From contig JACKJR010000002.1 in the NCBI GenBank assembly GCA_020637855.1, positions 434,001 through 498,000 on the forward strand: a stretch of DNA of 64,000 nucleotides. Direction: 5' to 3'. Of this stretch, positions 8,757 to 20,265 are shown piece by piece; positions within the stretch are counted from its first letter, which is position 1, and each line of letters begins with the position of its first letter. The stretch is from Rhodobiaceae bacterium (GTDB lineage: Bacteria > Pseudomonadota > Alphaproteobacteria > Rhizobiales > Tepidamorphaceae). Position numbers and translations under genes: made by a program. A model generated the notes under the pieces. The model saw only the letters and a program-made list of their open reading frames with translations. It ran no database searches and was not told where the DNA came from.

Positions 8757-9455
8757 ATGACTGAAGGCAGCTACAAACAATTCTGTCCGGTCGCGATGGC
8801 GTCGGAGATATTGTGTTCGCGCTGGACGTTGCTGGTGGTGCGCGAACTTGTATGCGGTTCCACCAGGTTCAACGACCTGCGCCGCGGGGTACCGCGCATG
8901 TCGCCGGCACTTCTTTCCAAACGCTTGAAGGATCTGGAAACCGGCGGTGTGGTGAAACGGGTCGCATCGAAAGAAAACCCCGACACCTTCGAATATCACC
9001 TGACCGCTTCGGGCCGCGAGCTGCGCCCGATCATCGAGGCAATCGGCAATTGGGGCCAGCGGTGGATTAATTCCGACCTGTCGCTGGAAAACCTCGATGC
9101 GACCCTGCTGATGTGGGACATGCGGCGCTGGCTCGATCCCAATCCGATGCCGCGCAGGAAATCGACGATCCAGTTTCTCTATTCCGACGTGCAGCCGGCG
9201 CAGCAGAAATGGTGGCTCGTCGTCGACCGCGACTGCGAGGTCGACCAGTGCTCGGTCGATCCCGGCTTCGACGTCGATCTGTTCGTAACGGCCGAACTGC
9301 GTGCGATGACCGCGGTGTGGATGGGGGTGGAGCCGCTCAATGCCATGCGTGACCACGGCCGCATCGATCTCATCGGCAGCAGCGAACTGGCAAACAAGAT
9401 GCAGCAATGGCTTGGGCTGAGCCCGTTTGCGGGTGTCGAGCGGGCGGTCGCGTGA
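8757..9455 (+). CDS. HxlR family winged-helix transcriptional regulator
   Basis: A 232-residue regulator. The HxlR domain (about 8-100) has the signature CPVAMASEILCSRWTLLVVR, then FNDLRRGVPRMSPALLSKRLKDLE, including the family N-terminal cysteine. About 120 further residues form a C-terminal part not found in minimal HxlR proteins (about 110-120 residues); it looks like a SCP2-like domain, as in a known longer subgroup. I chose ATG 8757 (after CAGGGAG) over the upstream in-frame ATG because the extra residues are not family-like. It is divergent from the tautomerase and presumably controls it. Confidence 0.9.
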   Translation: MTEGSYKQFCPVAMASEILCSRWTLLVVRELVCGSTRFNDLRRGVPRMSPALLSKRLKDLETGGVVKRVASKENPDTFEYHLTASGRELRPIIEAIGNWGQRWINSDLSLENLDATLLMWDMRRWLDPNPMPRRKSTIQFLYSDVQPAQQKWWLVVDRDCEVDQCSVDPGFDVDLFVTAELRAMTAVWMGVEPLNAMRDHGRIDLIGSSELANKMQQWLGLSPFAGVERAVA

Positions 9456-9467
9456 GCCTGCCGTAGT

Positions 9468-10373
9468 TCACAGATTGGATGCGTTGAACGTATCGCAGGC
9501 GTTGATGTCGCCTTCTGTAAGCCCGACGCGGAACCAGCGCACGCGCTGCTGTGAGGTGCCGTGGTTGAAGCTCTCGGGAACCACATAGCCCTGCGTGCGC
9601 CGCTGGATGGCATCGTCGCCGATCTGGGTTGCCGCGTTGAGCGCCTCCTCGACGTCGCCCTCGTCGAGAATGCCCTTTTGCGCGGTGTAGCGTGCCCAAA
9701 CACCCGCAAAGCAATCCGCCTGCAACTCGACGCGGATCGACATTTCATTGGCATCCTGCTTGGACAGCCGCTGCCGCATCTCGTTGAATTTGGGCAGGAT
9801 ACCGACGAGGTTCTGCACGTGATGGCCGACTTCGTGCGCGATCACATAGGCCTGGGCAAAATCGCCGGGCGCCTTGAACTGGCGGCGAAGCTGCTCATAG
9901 AAGGCAAGGTCGATGTATAGCTTGTGGTCATTGGGACAATAGAACGGCCCCGATGCCGATTGCGCATACCCGCAGGCCGACTGCGTCGCACCGGAAAACA
10001 GCACCAGCGTCGGCTCGCTATAGCGCTCGCCCATCTTCTGGAAGATTGCGTTCCAGGTGTCCTCTGTATCTGCAAGGACGACAGAAACGAACTTCGACAT
10101 CTCGTCAGTGGCCTGACTGCCGCCGCCCGATGGCGTATTGACCACCTGTCCGCTCCCGCCCGGCGAGCCGCTAAGGAACGTCAGTGGGTTGATGCCGAAA
10201 ATCGCCGAGACGATGACGATGAACAGGATGAAGCCGATGCCGCCGAAGCCGGCGCGGCGTCCGCCGCCACCACCGATGGGGATGCGCAAGCCTCCGCCGC
10301 TACGGCCGAAGCCGCCGCCGCTGCCGCGCCTGTCCTCGATGTTTGAGCTTTCCCTGCGGTCGCGCCAGCGCAT
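9468..10373 (-). CDS. ypfJ: YpfJ-type neutral zinc metallopeptidase
   Basis: A membrane-anchored putative zinc protease of 301 residues. A Gly/Arg-rich cytoplasmic head (1-45) is followed by one transmembrane helix (about 46-61), a Gly/Ser linker and the peptidase domain with the zinc-binding helix H180-E181-V-G-H184-H. Conserved cysteines (CGYAQSASGPFYC) match the family. The substrate is unknown; the domain probably faces the periplasm. It is convergent with the HxlR gene (12 bp between stops). In its leader, CGGCCG at 10393-10398 and 10411-10416 could pair into a hairpin. Confidence 0.92.
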   Translation of the reverse strand: MRWRDRRESSNIEDRRGSGGGFGRSGGGLRIPIGGGGGRRAGFGGIGFILFIVIVSAIFGINPLTFLSGSPGGSGQVVNTPSGGGSQATDEMSKFVSVVLADTEDTWNAIFQKMGERYSEPTLVLFSGATQSACGYAQSASGPFYCPNDHKLYIDLAFYEQLRRQFKAPGDFAQAYVIAHEVGHHVQNLVGILPKFNEMRQRLSKQDANEMSIRVELQADCFAGVWARYTAQKGILDEGDVEEALNAATQIGDDAIQRRTQGYVVPESFNHGTSQQRVRWFRVGLTEGDINACDTFNASNL

Positions 10374-10489
10374 GTCATGATCTCCCTGAAACCGGCCGTA
10401 TCTATCTATCCGGCCGCAACACGATGAACTCTAGCCAGCCAATAGGGGCCGGACAATGATCTTGATGTCCCGGGATAAAACAAAAAAGA

Positions 10490-10518
10490 AAGGCGCTTTG
10501 CCTGCCGCAAAGCGCCTT
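10490..10518 (-). terminator. Rho-independent terminator for leftward small gene
   Basis: Perfect 11-bp arms AAGGCGCTTTG (10490-10500) and CAAAGCGCCTT (10508-10518) with a 7-nt loop; read on the minus strand the hairpin is followed by TTTCTTTTTTG. Its orientation fits termination of a leftward transcript coming from the small ORF at 10550-10684. Confidence 0.85.
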
Positions 10519-10549
10519 CCCTAGATTTGGTATCCGGTAAGCTGCCGTA

Positions 10550-10684
10550 TCAGCGGTTGGTTCCTAGGAACTTCGCGATCCGGCGCGACCACGCGCCAAG
10601 CGTGCACGAAAACGAAGCCGAACGGTGCATGTCCGCGCGGTTCGACCCCAGTGCGGAACGGCCGATGATGATATCCGTCAGCAT
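10550..10684 (-). CDS. Possible 44-residue basic small protein
   Basis: A short frame beginning MLTDIIIGRSALGSNRADMH and ending in a basic tail (RRIAKFLGTNR). Three things support it: AGGAAAGG lies 8 nt before the ATG, a strong terminator lies 32 bp after the stop, and a leftward promoter (-35 TTGAAA at 10852-10847, 17-bp spacer, -10 TATATC at 10829-10824) lies upstream. The frame is open further upstream to 10852, and ATG 10807 would give 85 residues, but has no ribosome-binding site. No homologue is recognised; the transcript could also be a non-coding RNA. Confidence 0.45.
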   Translation of the reverse strand: MLTDIIIGRSALGSNRADMHRSASFSCTLGAWSRRIAKFLGTNR

Positions 10685-10798
10685 TCTGCAACCCTTTCCT
10701 TGAATGCCTTCCATCGGGAAGACTTTTTGGAACCATTCTCTACAGGGGGTTATGGTTCCGGTTGTGGGCTTGACACTGAACCCTGTTACGACCCAATT

Positions 10799-10875
10799 GC
10801 GCACCATGTGCGCTTGAGAAGGGGATATACGCACTATGTGCGTTCGTTTCAAGAGCTAAAACGCACACCGTGCGC
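10799..10875. promoter_or_regulatory. Three regularly spaced palindromes between small ORF and XRE gene
   Basis: Three 15-bp near-perfect palindromes: GCGCACCATGTGCGC (10799-10813), ACGCACTATGTGCGT (10829-10843) and ACGCACACCGTGCGC (10861-10875). Their centres are 30 and 32 bp apart, about three helical turns, placing them on one face of the DNA. The middle one sits in the spacer of the leftward TTGAAA/TATATC promoter. They lie immediately upstream of the XRE gene, the obvious candidate binder. Confidence 0.8.
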
Positions 10876-10902
10876 AAAATTTGTTTCGACCGAGGAATGA
10901 AA

Positions 10903-11223
10903 GTGGCAGCGAAAAGCAACATGAAGATGACAATGACGCCCGAGGCATTCCGCAACTGGCGCAAGCGCATGGGGCTGAAACAGAAGGATGCCGCGGATCT
11001 GCTGGGCCTCAAGAAGCGTGTCATCCAGTATTACGAGAAGGGCAGCCGCGACGGGAAAAAGGTCGAAATACCCAAAACCGTGCGTCTGGCCTGTCACGCG
11101 CTATCCAACGGCATCGAAGACTATGACGGGGCGGAAGCCGTCATGATGGCAGCGCTCACCGCGACCACCGGGCCCGAACCGGCACAAGAAATTCAAAGTG
11201 ACACCGGGCATTCGCAGGAATAA
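10903..11223 (+). CDS. XRE-type helix-turn-helix DNA-binding protein
   Basis: A small regulator of 106 residues from a GTG start at 10903, chosen because GAGG (10892-10895) lies 7 nt before it, whereas the ATG at 10897 is only 1 nt from the same GAGG. The N-terminal HTH reads FRNWRKRMGLKQKDAADLLG then KRVIQYYEKGSR, a Cro/CI-like fold; the C-terminal 50 residues are acidic and of unknown role. It sits directly downstream of three GCGCAC-GTGCGC palindromes and divergent from a possible small gene, a layout typical of an autoregulating repressor. There are no phage genes nearby. Confidence 0.82.
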   Translation: MAAKSNMKMTMTPEAFRNWRKRMGLKQKDAADLLGLKKRVIQYYEKGSRDGKKVEIPKTVRLACHALSNGIEDYDGAEAVMMAALTATTGPEPAQEIQSDTGHSQE

Positions 11224-11280
11224 CAGGTAATGCGTGCAAGCCTGGCTGCACATCGGCAAACGTCGGAGTGCAGCATTGCT

Positions 11281-12210
11281 ATGAACAGCACCGTTTCCCC
11301 ACCCCTGCCATCTAACCCGCGTATCGGCAGCGGATATGCTCAAGGGGTTGTTCTTTGTCTGGCTGCCGGTATCTGCTGGTCGGTCATGGGGCTGTTCATC
11401 CGCCTGATCGAGGTGGCCGATGCCTGGCAGATTCTTTTCTACCGATCCGTTGCATTGATCGCCTTTCTCGCGGTCATTCTGTCACTGCGTTCGCACGGCA
11501 GGCTCTGGACCACGGTTGCTGCTGCGGGAACATCGGGAGTTCTTGGCGGCCTCAGCCTCGTTGTGGCGTTTTCCGGCGGCGTTTACTCGCTTCAGGCAAC
11601 ATCGGTCGCCAATGCCGTGTTCCTGTTTGCCTCCTCGCCGCTCATCGCCGCTCTCCTTGGCCGCCTGCTGCTGGGTGAATCGGTGCGCCGGGCAACCTGG
11701 ATCGCAATGGCTGTCGCTCTTGTCGGCATCATCATCATGGTGGCGGAAGGCATTTCCCTGGGGCGCGGGGACGGCAATTTCGCCGCCCTCATGGCAGGCG
11801 CCGGATTTGCCGGATTCGCGGTCGCACTGCGTCGCGGCCGCCTGTCGGACATGTTGCCGGCCGTGTTCCTTGGCGGCGTTTTTGCTGCCGTCTTCGCCTT
11901 CCTCGTTTGCATGGCGACAGGCAAGGGCATCATGCTGCCGGCCCGCGACATGACGATTTCGCTGTCGCTCGGCGTTTTCGCGCTCGGTCTGGGCCTCATC
12001 CTCTTCACGATCGGATCGAAAACCATACCGGCTGCTGAAATCGCCCTGCTGTCCATGACCGAGGTCATCCTCGCCCCCATATGGGTTTGGCTGTTCCTGG
12101 GTGAAACGGCCAATATCAATGTTCTTCTGGGCGGTTTCATTCTGCTCGCCGCATTGATCGGCAACGCGCTTTCCGGCGTGCGCAAGAAGCCGGTTCCCCT
12201 GATGCAATAG
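11281..12210 (+). CDS. EamA/DMT superfamily transporter
   Basis: An inner-membrane drug/metabolite transporter-like protein of about 309 residues with ten predicted transmembrane helices arranged as two EamA repeats (roughly 15-145 and 160-300). The first repeat shows AGICWSVMGLFIRLIE, the second ends with the family LSMTEVILAPIWVWLFLGE motif. Substrate unknown; these proteins usually export amino acids, metabolites or drugs. I chose ATG 11281 rather than 11230 because the extra 17 residues are hydrophilic and not family-like. It follows the XRE gene in the same direction with 57 bp between. Confidence 0.9.
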   Translation: MNSTVSPPLPSNPRIGSGYAQGVVLCLAAGICWSVMGLFIRLIEVADAWQILFYRSVALIAFLAVILSLRSHGRLWTTVAAAGTSGVLGGLSLVVAFSGGVYSLQATSVANAVFLFASSPLIAALLGRLLLGESVRRATWIAMAVALVGIIIMVAEGISLGRGDGNFAALMAGAGFAGFAVALRRGRLSDMLPAVFLGGVFAAVFAFLVCMATGKGIMLPARDMTISLSLGVFALGLGLILFTIGSKTIPAAEIALLSMTEVILAPIWVWLFLGETANINVLLGGFILLAALIGNALSGVRKKPVPLMQ

Positions 12211-12423
12211 CGGCACGTTCGCCGCGGCTCCTGCCGCATCAGGCAGGACAAATCCGCGCAGGTGGAAAACTCGTGCTTTTTCGCTGTATGCGGGGTTACA
12301 TCGGCGCTGACCTTCGCCTATAAGGCCGCTTCAGCCAGCACAATTGCGCGACTCTCCCGGGCGGAAAACCGCTCCGGTTTTCGCGCGCGCATGAACTTTC
12401 AACGGGACCCGCACGCACCCCCC

Positions 12424-15894
<3,471 letters not shown>

Positions 15895-16015
15895 AATCAC
15901 TCTGTCCGCAGGATTGTTGGCTTGACCGGCGCAAAAACGCCGATCACGCTGCTTACAAGGGTTTTGTGACAACCTTGTCTATTGAGGCGGGCAACCCGCC
16001 CGGAGGAAAGGCCGC

Positions 16016-16489
16016 ATGGAAAAGATTCCGATGACCGCAGCAGGCTACGCCGCGATCGAAGAGGAACTGCGCCGCAGGAAACAGACCGATCGCCCGTCCA
16101 TCATCCAGGCGATCGCCGAAGCACGCGCCCATGGCGATTTGTCCGAGAACGCCGAATACCATGCCGCCAAGGAGCAGCAGGGCATGAACGAGGCCCGCAT
16201 CGCGGACCTGGAAGAGCAGATCGGCCGCGCCGATATCATCGATGTGTCGAAGCTCACAGGCGATGAGATCAAGTTCGGTGCCACCGTCACGCTGATCGAC
16301 GAGGACACCGAGGAAAAGAAGGTCTACCAGATCGTCGGCGACATGGAGGCTGACGTGCGCTCCGGCAAGATCTCGATCTCCTCGCCCATCGCGCGCGCCC
16401 TGATCGGCAAGAGCACAGGCGATTCCGTCGATGTTGCCGCCCCCGGCGGCACCCGCGCCTACGAGATCGAGAAGGTCGCGTTCAAGTAG
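16016..16489 (+). CDS. greA: Transcription elongation factor GreA
   Basis: Stimulates cleavage of backtracked RNA in stalled RNA polymerase. The 157 residues have the N-terminal antiparallel coiled coil (1-75), with the acidic tip in ARAHGDLSENAEYHAAKEQQ, and a C-terminal FKBP-like domain (80-157, ISISSPIARALIGKSTGD). GAGGAAAG lies just before the ATG. Positioned downstream of carB as in other Hyphomicrobiales. Confidence 0.97.
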   Translation: MEKIPMTAAGYAAIEEELRRRKQTDRPSIIQAIAEARAHGDLSENAEYHAAKEQQGMNEARIADLEEQIGRADIIDVSKLTGDEIKFGATVTLIDEDTEEKKVYQIVGDMEADVRSGKISISSPIARALIGKSTGDSVDVAAPGGTRAYEIEKVAFK

Positions 16490-16496
16490 ACATGTC

Positions 16497-16538
16497 TTGT
16501 TCGGTTCGTGGCCCTACTATATAATAAATATTATATAG
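16497..16538 (+). promoter_or_regulatory. Promoter and palindromic operator of the AbrB-Doc module
   Basis: -35 TTGTTC (16497-16502), 17-bp spacer, -10 TATAAT (16520-16525). The -10 lies within an AT-rich palindrome with arms CTATATAATA (16517-16526) and TATTATATAG (16529-16538) around a 2-nt centre. This is the only such AT-rich stretch nearby and is placed for autorepression by the antitoxin or antitoxin-toxin complex. Confidence 0.75.
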
Positions 16539-16553
16539 ATAGAGAGTCGTGAG

Positions 16554-16781
16554 ATGCTTTCATTCAAGGTCACAACCGTTGGTGCGTCTTCGGGTGTCAT
16601 CTTGTCCAAAGAGGCAATGGCCCGCCTGAAGGTGAAGAAGGGCGACAAGCTGTTTCTCACCGAAGCACCTGACGGCGGTTACCGGCTGACGCCCTATGAT
16701 CCGGAATTCGCCCGGCAGATGTCGCTGGCTGAAGACATCATGCATGAAGACCGCGAAATTCTGCGGGCACTTGCCAAGTGA
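16554..16781 (+). CDS. AbrB/MazE-type (SpoVT-AbrB) antitoxin
   Basis: A 75-residue antitoxin. The N-terminal swapped-hairpin DNA-binding domain (1-48) has the family sequence GVILSKEAMARLKVKKGDKLFLTE; the acidic C-terminal tail (FARQMSLAEDIMHEDREILR) should wrap the toxin and inhibit it. A ribosome-binding site AGAGAG lies 7 nt before the ATG. It overlaps the Doc toxin gene by 4 bp (GTGA), so the two are translationally coupled. The antitoxin probably represses from the palindrome at 16517-16538. Pairing of AbrB-type rather than Phd antitoxins with Doc is known but less familiar. Confidence 0.88.
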   Translation: MLSFKVTTVGASSGVILSKEAMARLKVKKGDKLFLTEAPDGGYRLTPYDPEFARQMSLAEDIMHEDREILRALAK

Positions 16782-17179
16782 ACAAATCGGCTCGGCGCTG
16801 GATCGAGCCAACCGTTCTCTTTGCAGCACATGATCGCCAGATTGCCGAACACGGCGGATCGGAAGGTATACGCGATCGCAGCGTGATCGAAAGCGCGCTG
16901 GCGCGCCCGCAAAACCTCACCGCTCATGGCACACCGGATGCTGCCGAACCTGCAGCAGCTTACGCGTACGGCCTTGCGAGAAATCACGGTTTCGTGGACG
17001 GCAACAAACGCATTGCATGGATTTCAGCGCGTCTTTTCCTGGCTGATAACGGATACAGCCTGACGTTCGAACCGCTTGATGCAATCCGGCTCATGCAGAA
17101 CCTCGCGGCGGGCCGCATCAGTGAAAGCGAGCTTGCGGGATGGTTCCGCCAGCGGATAGAACCGCGCGAAAAAGCATAA
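16778..17179 (+). CDS. doc: Doc-type Fic-domain toxin
   Basis: A 133-residue Doc (death on curing) toxin. The Fic motif reads HGFVDGNKRIAW (residues about 70-81), with the conserved His, Asn-Lys and Arg; the first part (LFAAHDRQIAEHGGSEGIRD) is typical of Doc. Doc from phage P1 phosphorylates EF-Tu and stops translation; the same activity is likely here but is inferred. The GTG start overlaps the antitoxin stop. Length is family-standard and no frameshift is seen, so the module looks intact. Confidence 0.9.
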   Translation: MNKSARRWIEPTVLFAAHDRQIAEHGGSEGIRDRSVIESALARPQNLTAHGTPDAAEPAAAYAYGLARNHGFVDGNKRIAWISARLFLADNGYSLTFEPLDAIRLMQNLAAGRISESELAGWFRQRIEPREKA

Positions 17180-17195
17180 TCCGTGTCCCCTTGCT

Positions 17196-17666
17196 CTACC
17201 CCTCGATCGGCACGAGCGGCGCGTTCTTGTTCTGACGGATGATCAGCGTGGTGCGGACGCTGTCGACGTTCGTTGCCGCTGTCAGCTCGTCGATGACGAA
17301 ACTCTGGAACGTACCGAGATCGGGCGCGACGCATTTCAGCAGGAAGTCCACCTCGCCGGACAACATGTAACTTTCCCGCACGATCGGCCAGCTTTCCACG
17401 CGCTTGGTGAAGGCGGCGAGATCGGCTTCCGCCTGACTGGTCAGCCCGACCATGGCGAAGGCCATGACGTCCTGCCCGAGACTCTTGGCGTCAAGCAGCG
17501 CGCGGTAGCCTGTGATTATTCCCGCCTCCTCAAGCGCGCGGACACGCCGCAGACATGGCGGCGCGGAAATTCCGACCCTGCGGGCAAGCTCCACATTGGT
17601 CATCCGCCCGTCGCCCTGAAGCTCGCGCAGGATCTTCCAGTCTATTGCGTCCAGCCTGCCGCGCAT
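17196..17666 (-). CDS. Lrp/AsnC family transcriptional regulator
   Basis: A 156-residue feast/famine regulator: N-terminal HTH (1-60, DAIDWKILRELQGDGRMTNV, then GISAPPCLRRVRALEEAGII) and C-terminal RAM/AsnC ligand-binding domain (70-150). It probably binds an amino acid. The gene lies between greA and trxB in many Hyphomicrobiales, so it is core rather than acquired. It is convergent with the doc gene (16 bp apart) and divergent from trxB (287 bp between; no clear operator recognised there). Confidence 0.93.
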   Translation of the reverse strand: MRGRLDAIDWKILRELQGDGRMTNVELARRVGISAPPCLRRVRALEEAGIITGYRALLDAKSLGQDVMAFAMVGLTSQAEADLAAFTKRVESWPIVRESYMLSGEVDFLLKCVAPDLGTFQSFVIDELTAATNVDSVRTTLIIRQNKNAPLVPIEG

Positions 17667-17953
17667 CGAACGATCCTTTCGCGCACTCGACGGTTTGTTT
17701 CACCATACTAGCATATTATTGCCGATTCTGCGGCACGCATCGACTGAGCAATCGCGTGTCTCATGCGCACCGGCTGGCATGGTTTTCCTCATTTTCAGCC
17801 GTTGTGCCGCCGCATCCCTTGAAACCATGGGACTGCGCCCCCTAATGTTATGCGCCCGGCGCATGGCTGCGCCGATTCTCCGGGTGAACTGCGCGTCCAT
17901 AAGCCTGATGCGAGGGAAACCCGGAGAGATGACTGTTTCCAGGAATACTCACG

Positions 17954-18928
<975 letters not shown>

Positions 18929-19020
18929 AATTTTGTTTTCCGGATTGCGTAAACAGGCGTACCGGCGGTGAGAGGGGCCGCGCGGTAAAGCCATAAAACA
19001 GCGTCCGGGGGGAGAAGATC

Positions 19021-19911
19021 ATGGACTGGGACAAGCTTCGCGTGTTTCACGCGGCGGCTGGCGCTGGAAGTTTTACCCACGCGGGCGAAACGCTGGGTCT
19101 GAGCCAGTCGGCCGTAAGCCGACAGGTCGGGGGCCTCGAAGAGGATCTCGGCGTACCGCTGTTTCACCGCCACGCCCGCGGATTGATCCTGACCGAGCAG
19201 GGCGAGATGCTGTACCGCAGTGCCCAGCGCATCTTCTCGGAACTCGAGGCAACCAGAACGCGGCTGACGGATTCGCGCGAAAAGCCGAGCGGCGAGTTGC
19301 GCGTCACCACCACGGTGGGTCTTGGATCGAGCTGGCTGACGCCGCGGCTGAAGGAATTCCTCGAACTCTATCCCGACATCAGCCTGTCGCTGATCCTGCG
19401 CGACGAGGAACTGGACCTGTCGATGCGCGAGGCCGACATCGCGCTGCGCCTGCGTCAGCCGACCCAGCCGGACCTGATCCAGCGCCGGCTGTTCACGGTG
19501 CATTTCCACGCTTATGCATCACCGGAATATACCCGGCGTCACGGCGCGCTGAATTCCATCGAGGACCTCGACGATCATCGTGTCATCACCTTCGGCCAGC
19601 CGACGCCCAGCTACCTGCGCGACATCAACTGGCTCGTCACGATAGGACGATCGGATTCCAACCCGCGCAAACCCTTCTTCACCGTCAACAATGTGCACGG
19701 CCTTAAACGCGCGGTGGAGAACGGGCTGGGCATCGCAATCTTGCCGGACTACGTGATCGATTCGACCACGAACCTCGTTCGCGTGTTACCCGATGCCGAT
19801 CTGCCAGCCTTCGACACCTATTTTGTTTATCCGGCCGAATTGCGGGATTCCGCCCGGGTCAACGTATTCCGCGACTTTTTGCTGTCAAAAGCGCGCGGCT
19901 GGTCGTTTTGA
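19021..19911 (+). CDS. vtlR: LysR-family regulator, VtlR/LsrB type
   Basis: A 296-residue LysR regulator. The HTH (1-60) starts MDWDKLRVFHAAAGAGSFTHAGETLGLSQSAVSRQ, the N-terminus of the VtlR (Brucella) / LsrB (Sinorhizobium) group; the rest is a periplasmic-binding-protein-like effector domain. Position directly downstream of trxB and directly upstream of an AbcR-like sRNA matches the known arrangement. In Brucella and Agrobacterium VtlR activates AbcR sRNAs that repress many ABC transporter genes; LsrB affects symbiosis, surface polysaccharide and oxidative stress. Function here follows by homology. Confidence 0.88.
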   Translation: MDWDKLRVFHAAAGAGSFTHAGETLGLSQSAVSRQVGGLEEDLGVPLFHRHARGLILTEQGEMLYRSAQRIFSELEATRTRLTDSREKPSGELRVTTTVGLGSSWLTPRLKEFLELYPDISLSLILRDEELDLSMREADIALRLRQPTQPDLIQRRLFTVHFHAYASPEYTRRHGALNSIEDLDDHRVITFGQPTPSYLRDINWLVTIGRSDSNPRKPFFTVNNVHGLKRAVENGLGIAILPDYVIDSTTNLVRVLPDADLPAFDTYFVYPAELRDSARVNVFRDFLLSKARGWSF

Positions 19912-19966
19912 GCTGAAACCGGCGTTTTACGCTATATTTTTGTGCACCGCACAAGATATGCGCCTA

Positions 19967-20025
19967 TTGCATGGGCATCATGCATTTTGCTGCGTTGCAC
20001 AATGACCATTCAGGGGGCATATAAA
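19967..20025 (+). promoter_or_regulatory. Putative VtlR box and promoter of the AbcR-like sRNA
   Basis: An inverted repeat TGCAT-N7-ATGCA (19968-19984) is centred about 56 nt before the likely RNA start, the distance expected for a LysR activator site. Downstream, TTGCAC (19995-20000) and TATAAA (20020-20025) form a promoter with a long 19-bp spacer, consistent with dependence on an activator. Binding is inferred. Confidence 0.6.
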
Positions 20026-20031
20026 GCCTCA

Positions 20032-20175
20032 GCTGTAGGCACGGAGCGCGTTCCTCCTCCCTCGCGTTTCGGTGCGGTCAGCTGTTCCCCTCTGGAATAG
20101 CTCGCCGGTGCTCCCTGCGCTGGCTGAGCAAATACTTCAAAGGCCGGATCTTCCGATCCGGCCTCTTTTCTTTTC
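20032..20175 (+). ncRNA. abcR: AbcR-like small regulatory RNA (alpha-r15 / suhB family)
   Basis: The stretch between vtlR and msrP carries no ORF but has the features of AbcR RNAs: two C/U-rich single-stranded anti-Shine-Dalgarno modules, CCTCCTCCCTC near 20053-20063 and TGCTCCCTGCGC near 20109-20120, and a terminator hairpin at 20141-20164 followed by a T run. AbcR RNAs use Hfq and block translation of ABC transporter mRNAs. Location next to vtlR strengthens the call. Only one copy is seen, while several Rhizobiaceae carry two in tandem. The 5' end is estimated from the -10 box and may be off by some bases. Confidence 0.8.
20141..20175 (+). terminator. Terminator of the AbcR-like sRNA
   Basis: Perfect 10-bp stem AGGCCGGATC (20141-20150) / GATCCGGCCT (20155-20164), loop TTCC, then TCTTTTCTTTT. 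A textbook intrinsic terminator, also expected to be the Hfq-binding end of the RNA. Confidence 0.9.
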
Positions 20176-20178
20176 AGG

Positions 20179-20250
20179 GCAATTCCAGGAGTTGAGCGGA
20201 AAAACGATCCAGTGAATCGTTTTCAAGCGAAACGGAAACCGGTTTTCCGG
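20179..20250. repeat. Palindrome-rich spacer, dispersed-repeat remnant
   Basis: Between the sRNA terminator and the msrP stop lie GGCAATTCC (no matching arm close by), an imperfect hairpin around AAACGATCC...AATCGTTTT (20200-20223), and the palindrome GGAAACCGGTTTTCC (about 20234-20248). The AATTCC and CGGTTTCC words recur in the palindromic repeat at 21282-21324, so these look like pieces of a rhizobial dispersed intergenic repeat. Confidence 0.45.
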
Positions 20251-20265
20251 CGCAGCTGTGCCCAC

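Noticed and set aside
12262..12423. Upstream in-frame extension of carB
   Set aside because: CarB proteins begin at MPKRTDIETI; the extra 54 codons are not homologous and look like leader DNA.
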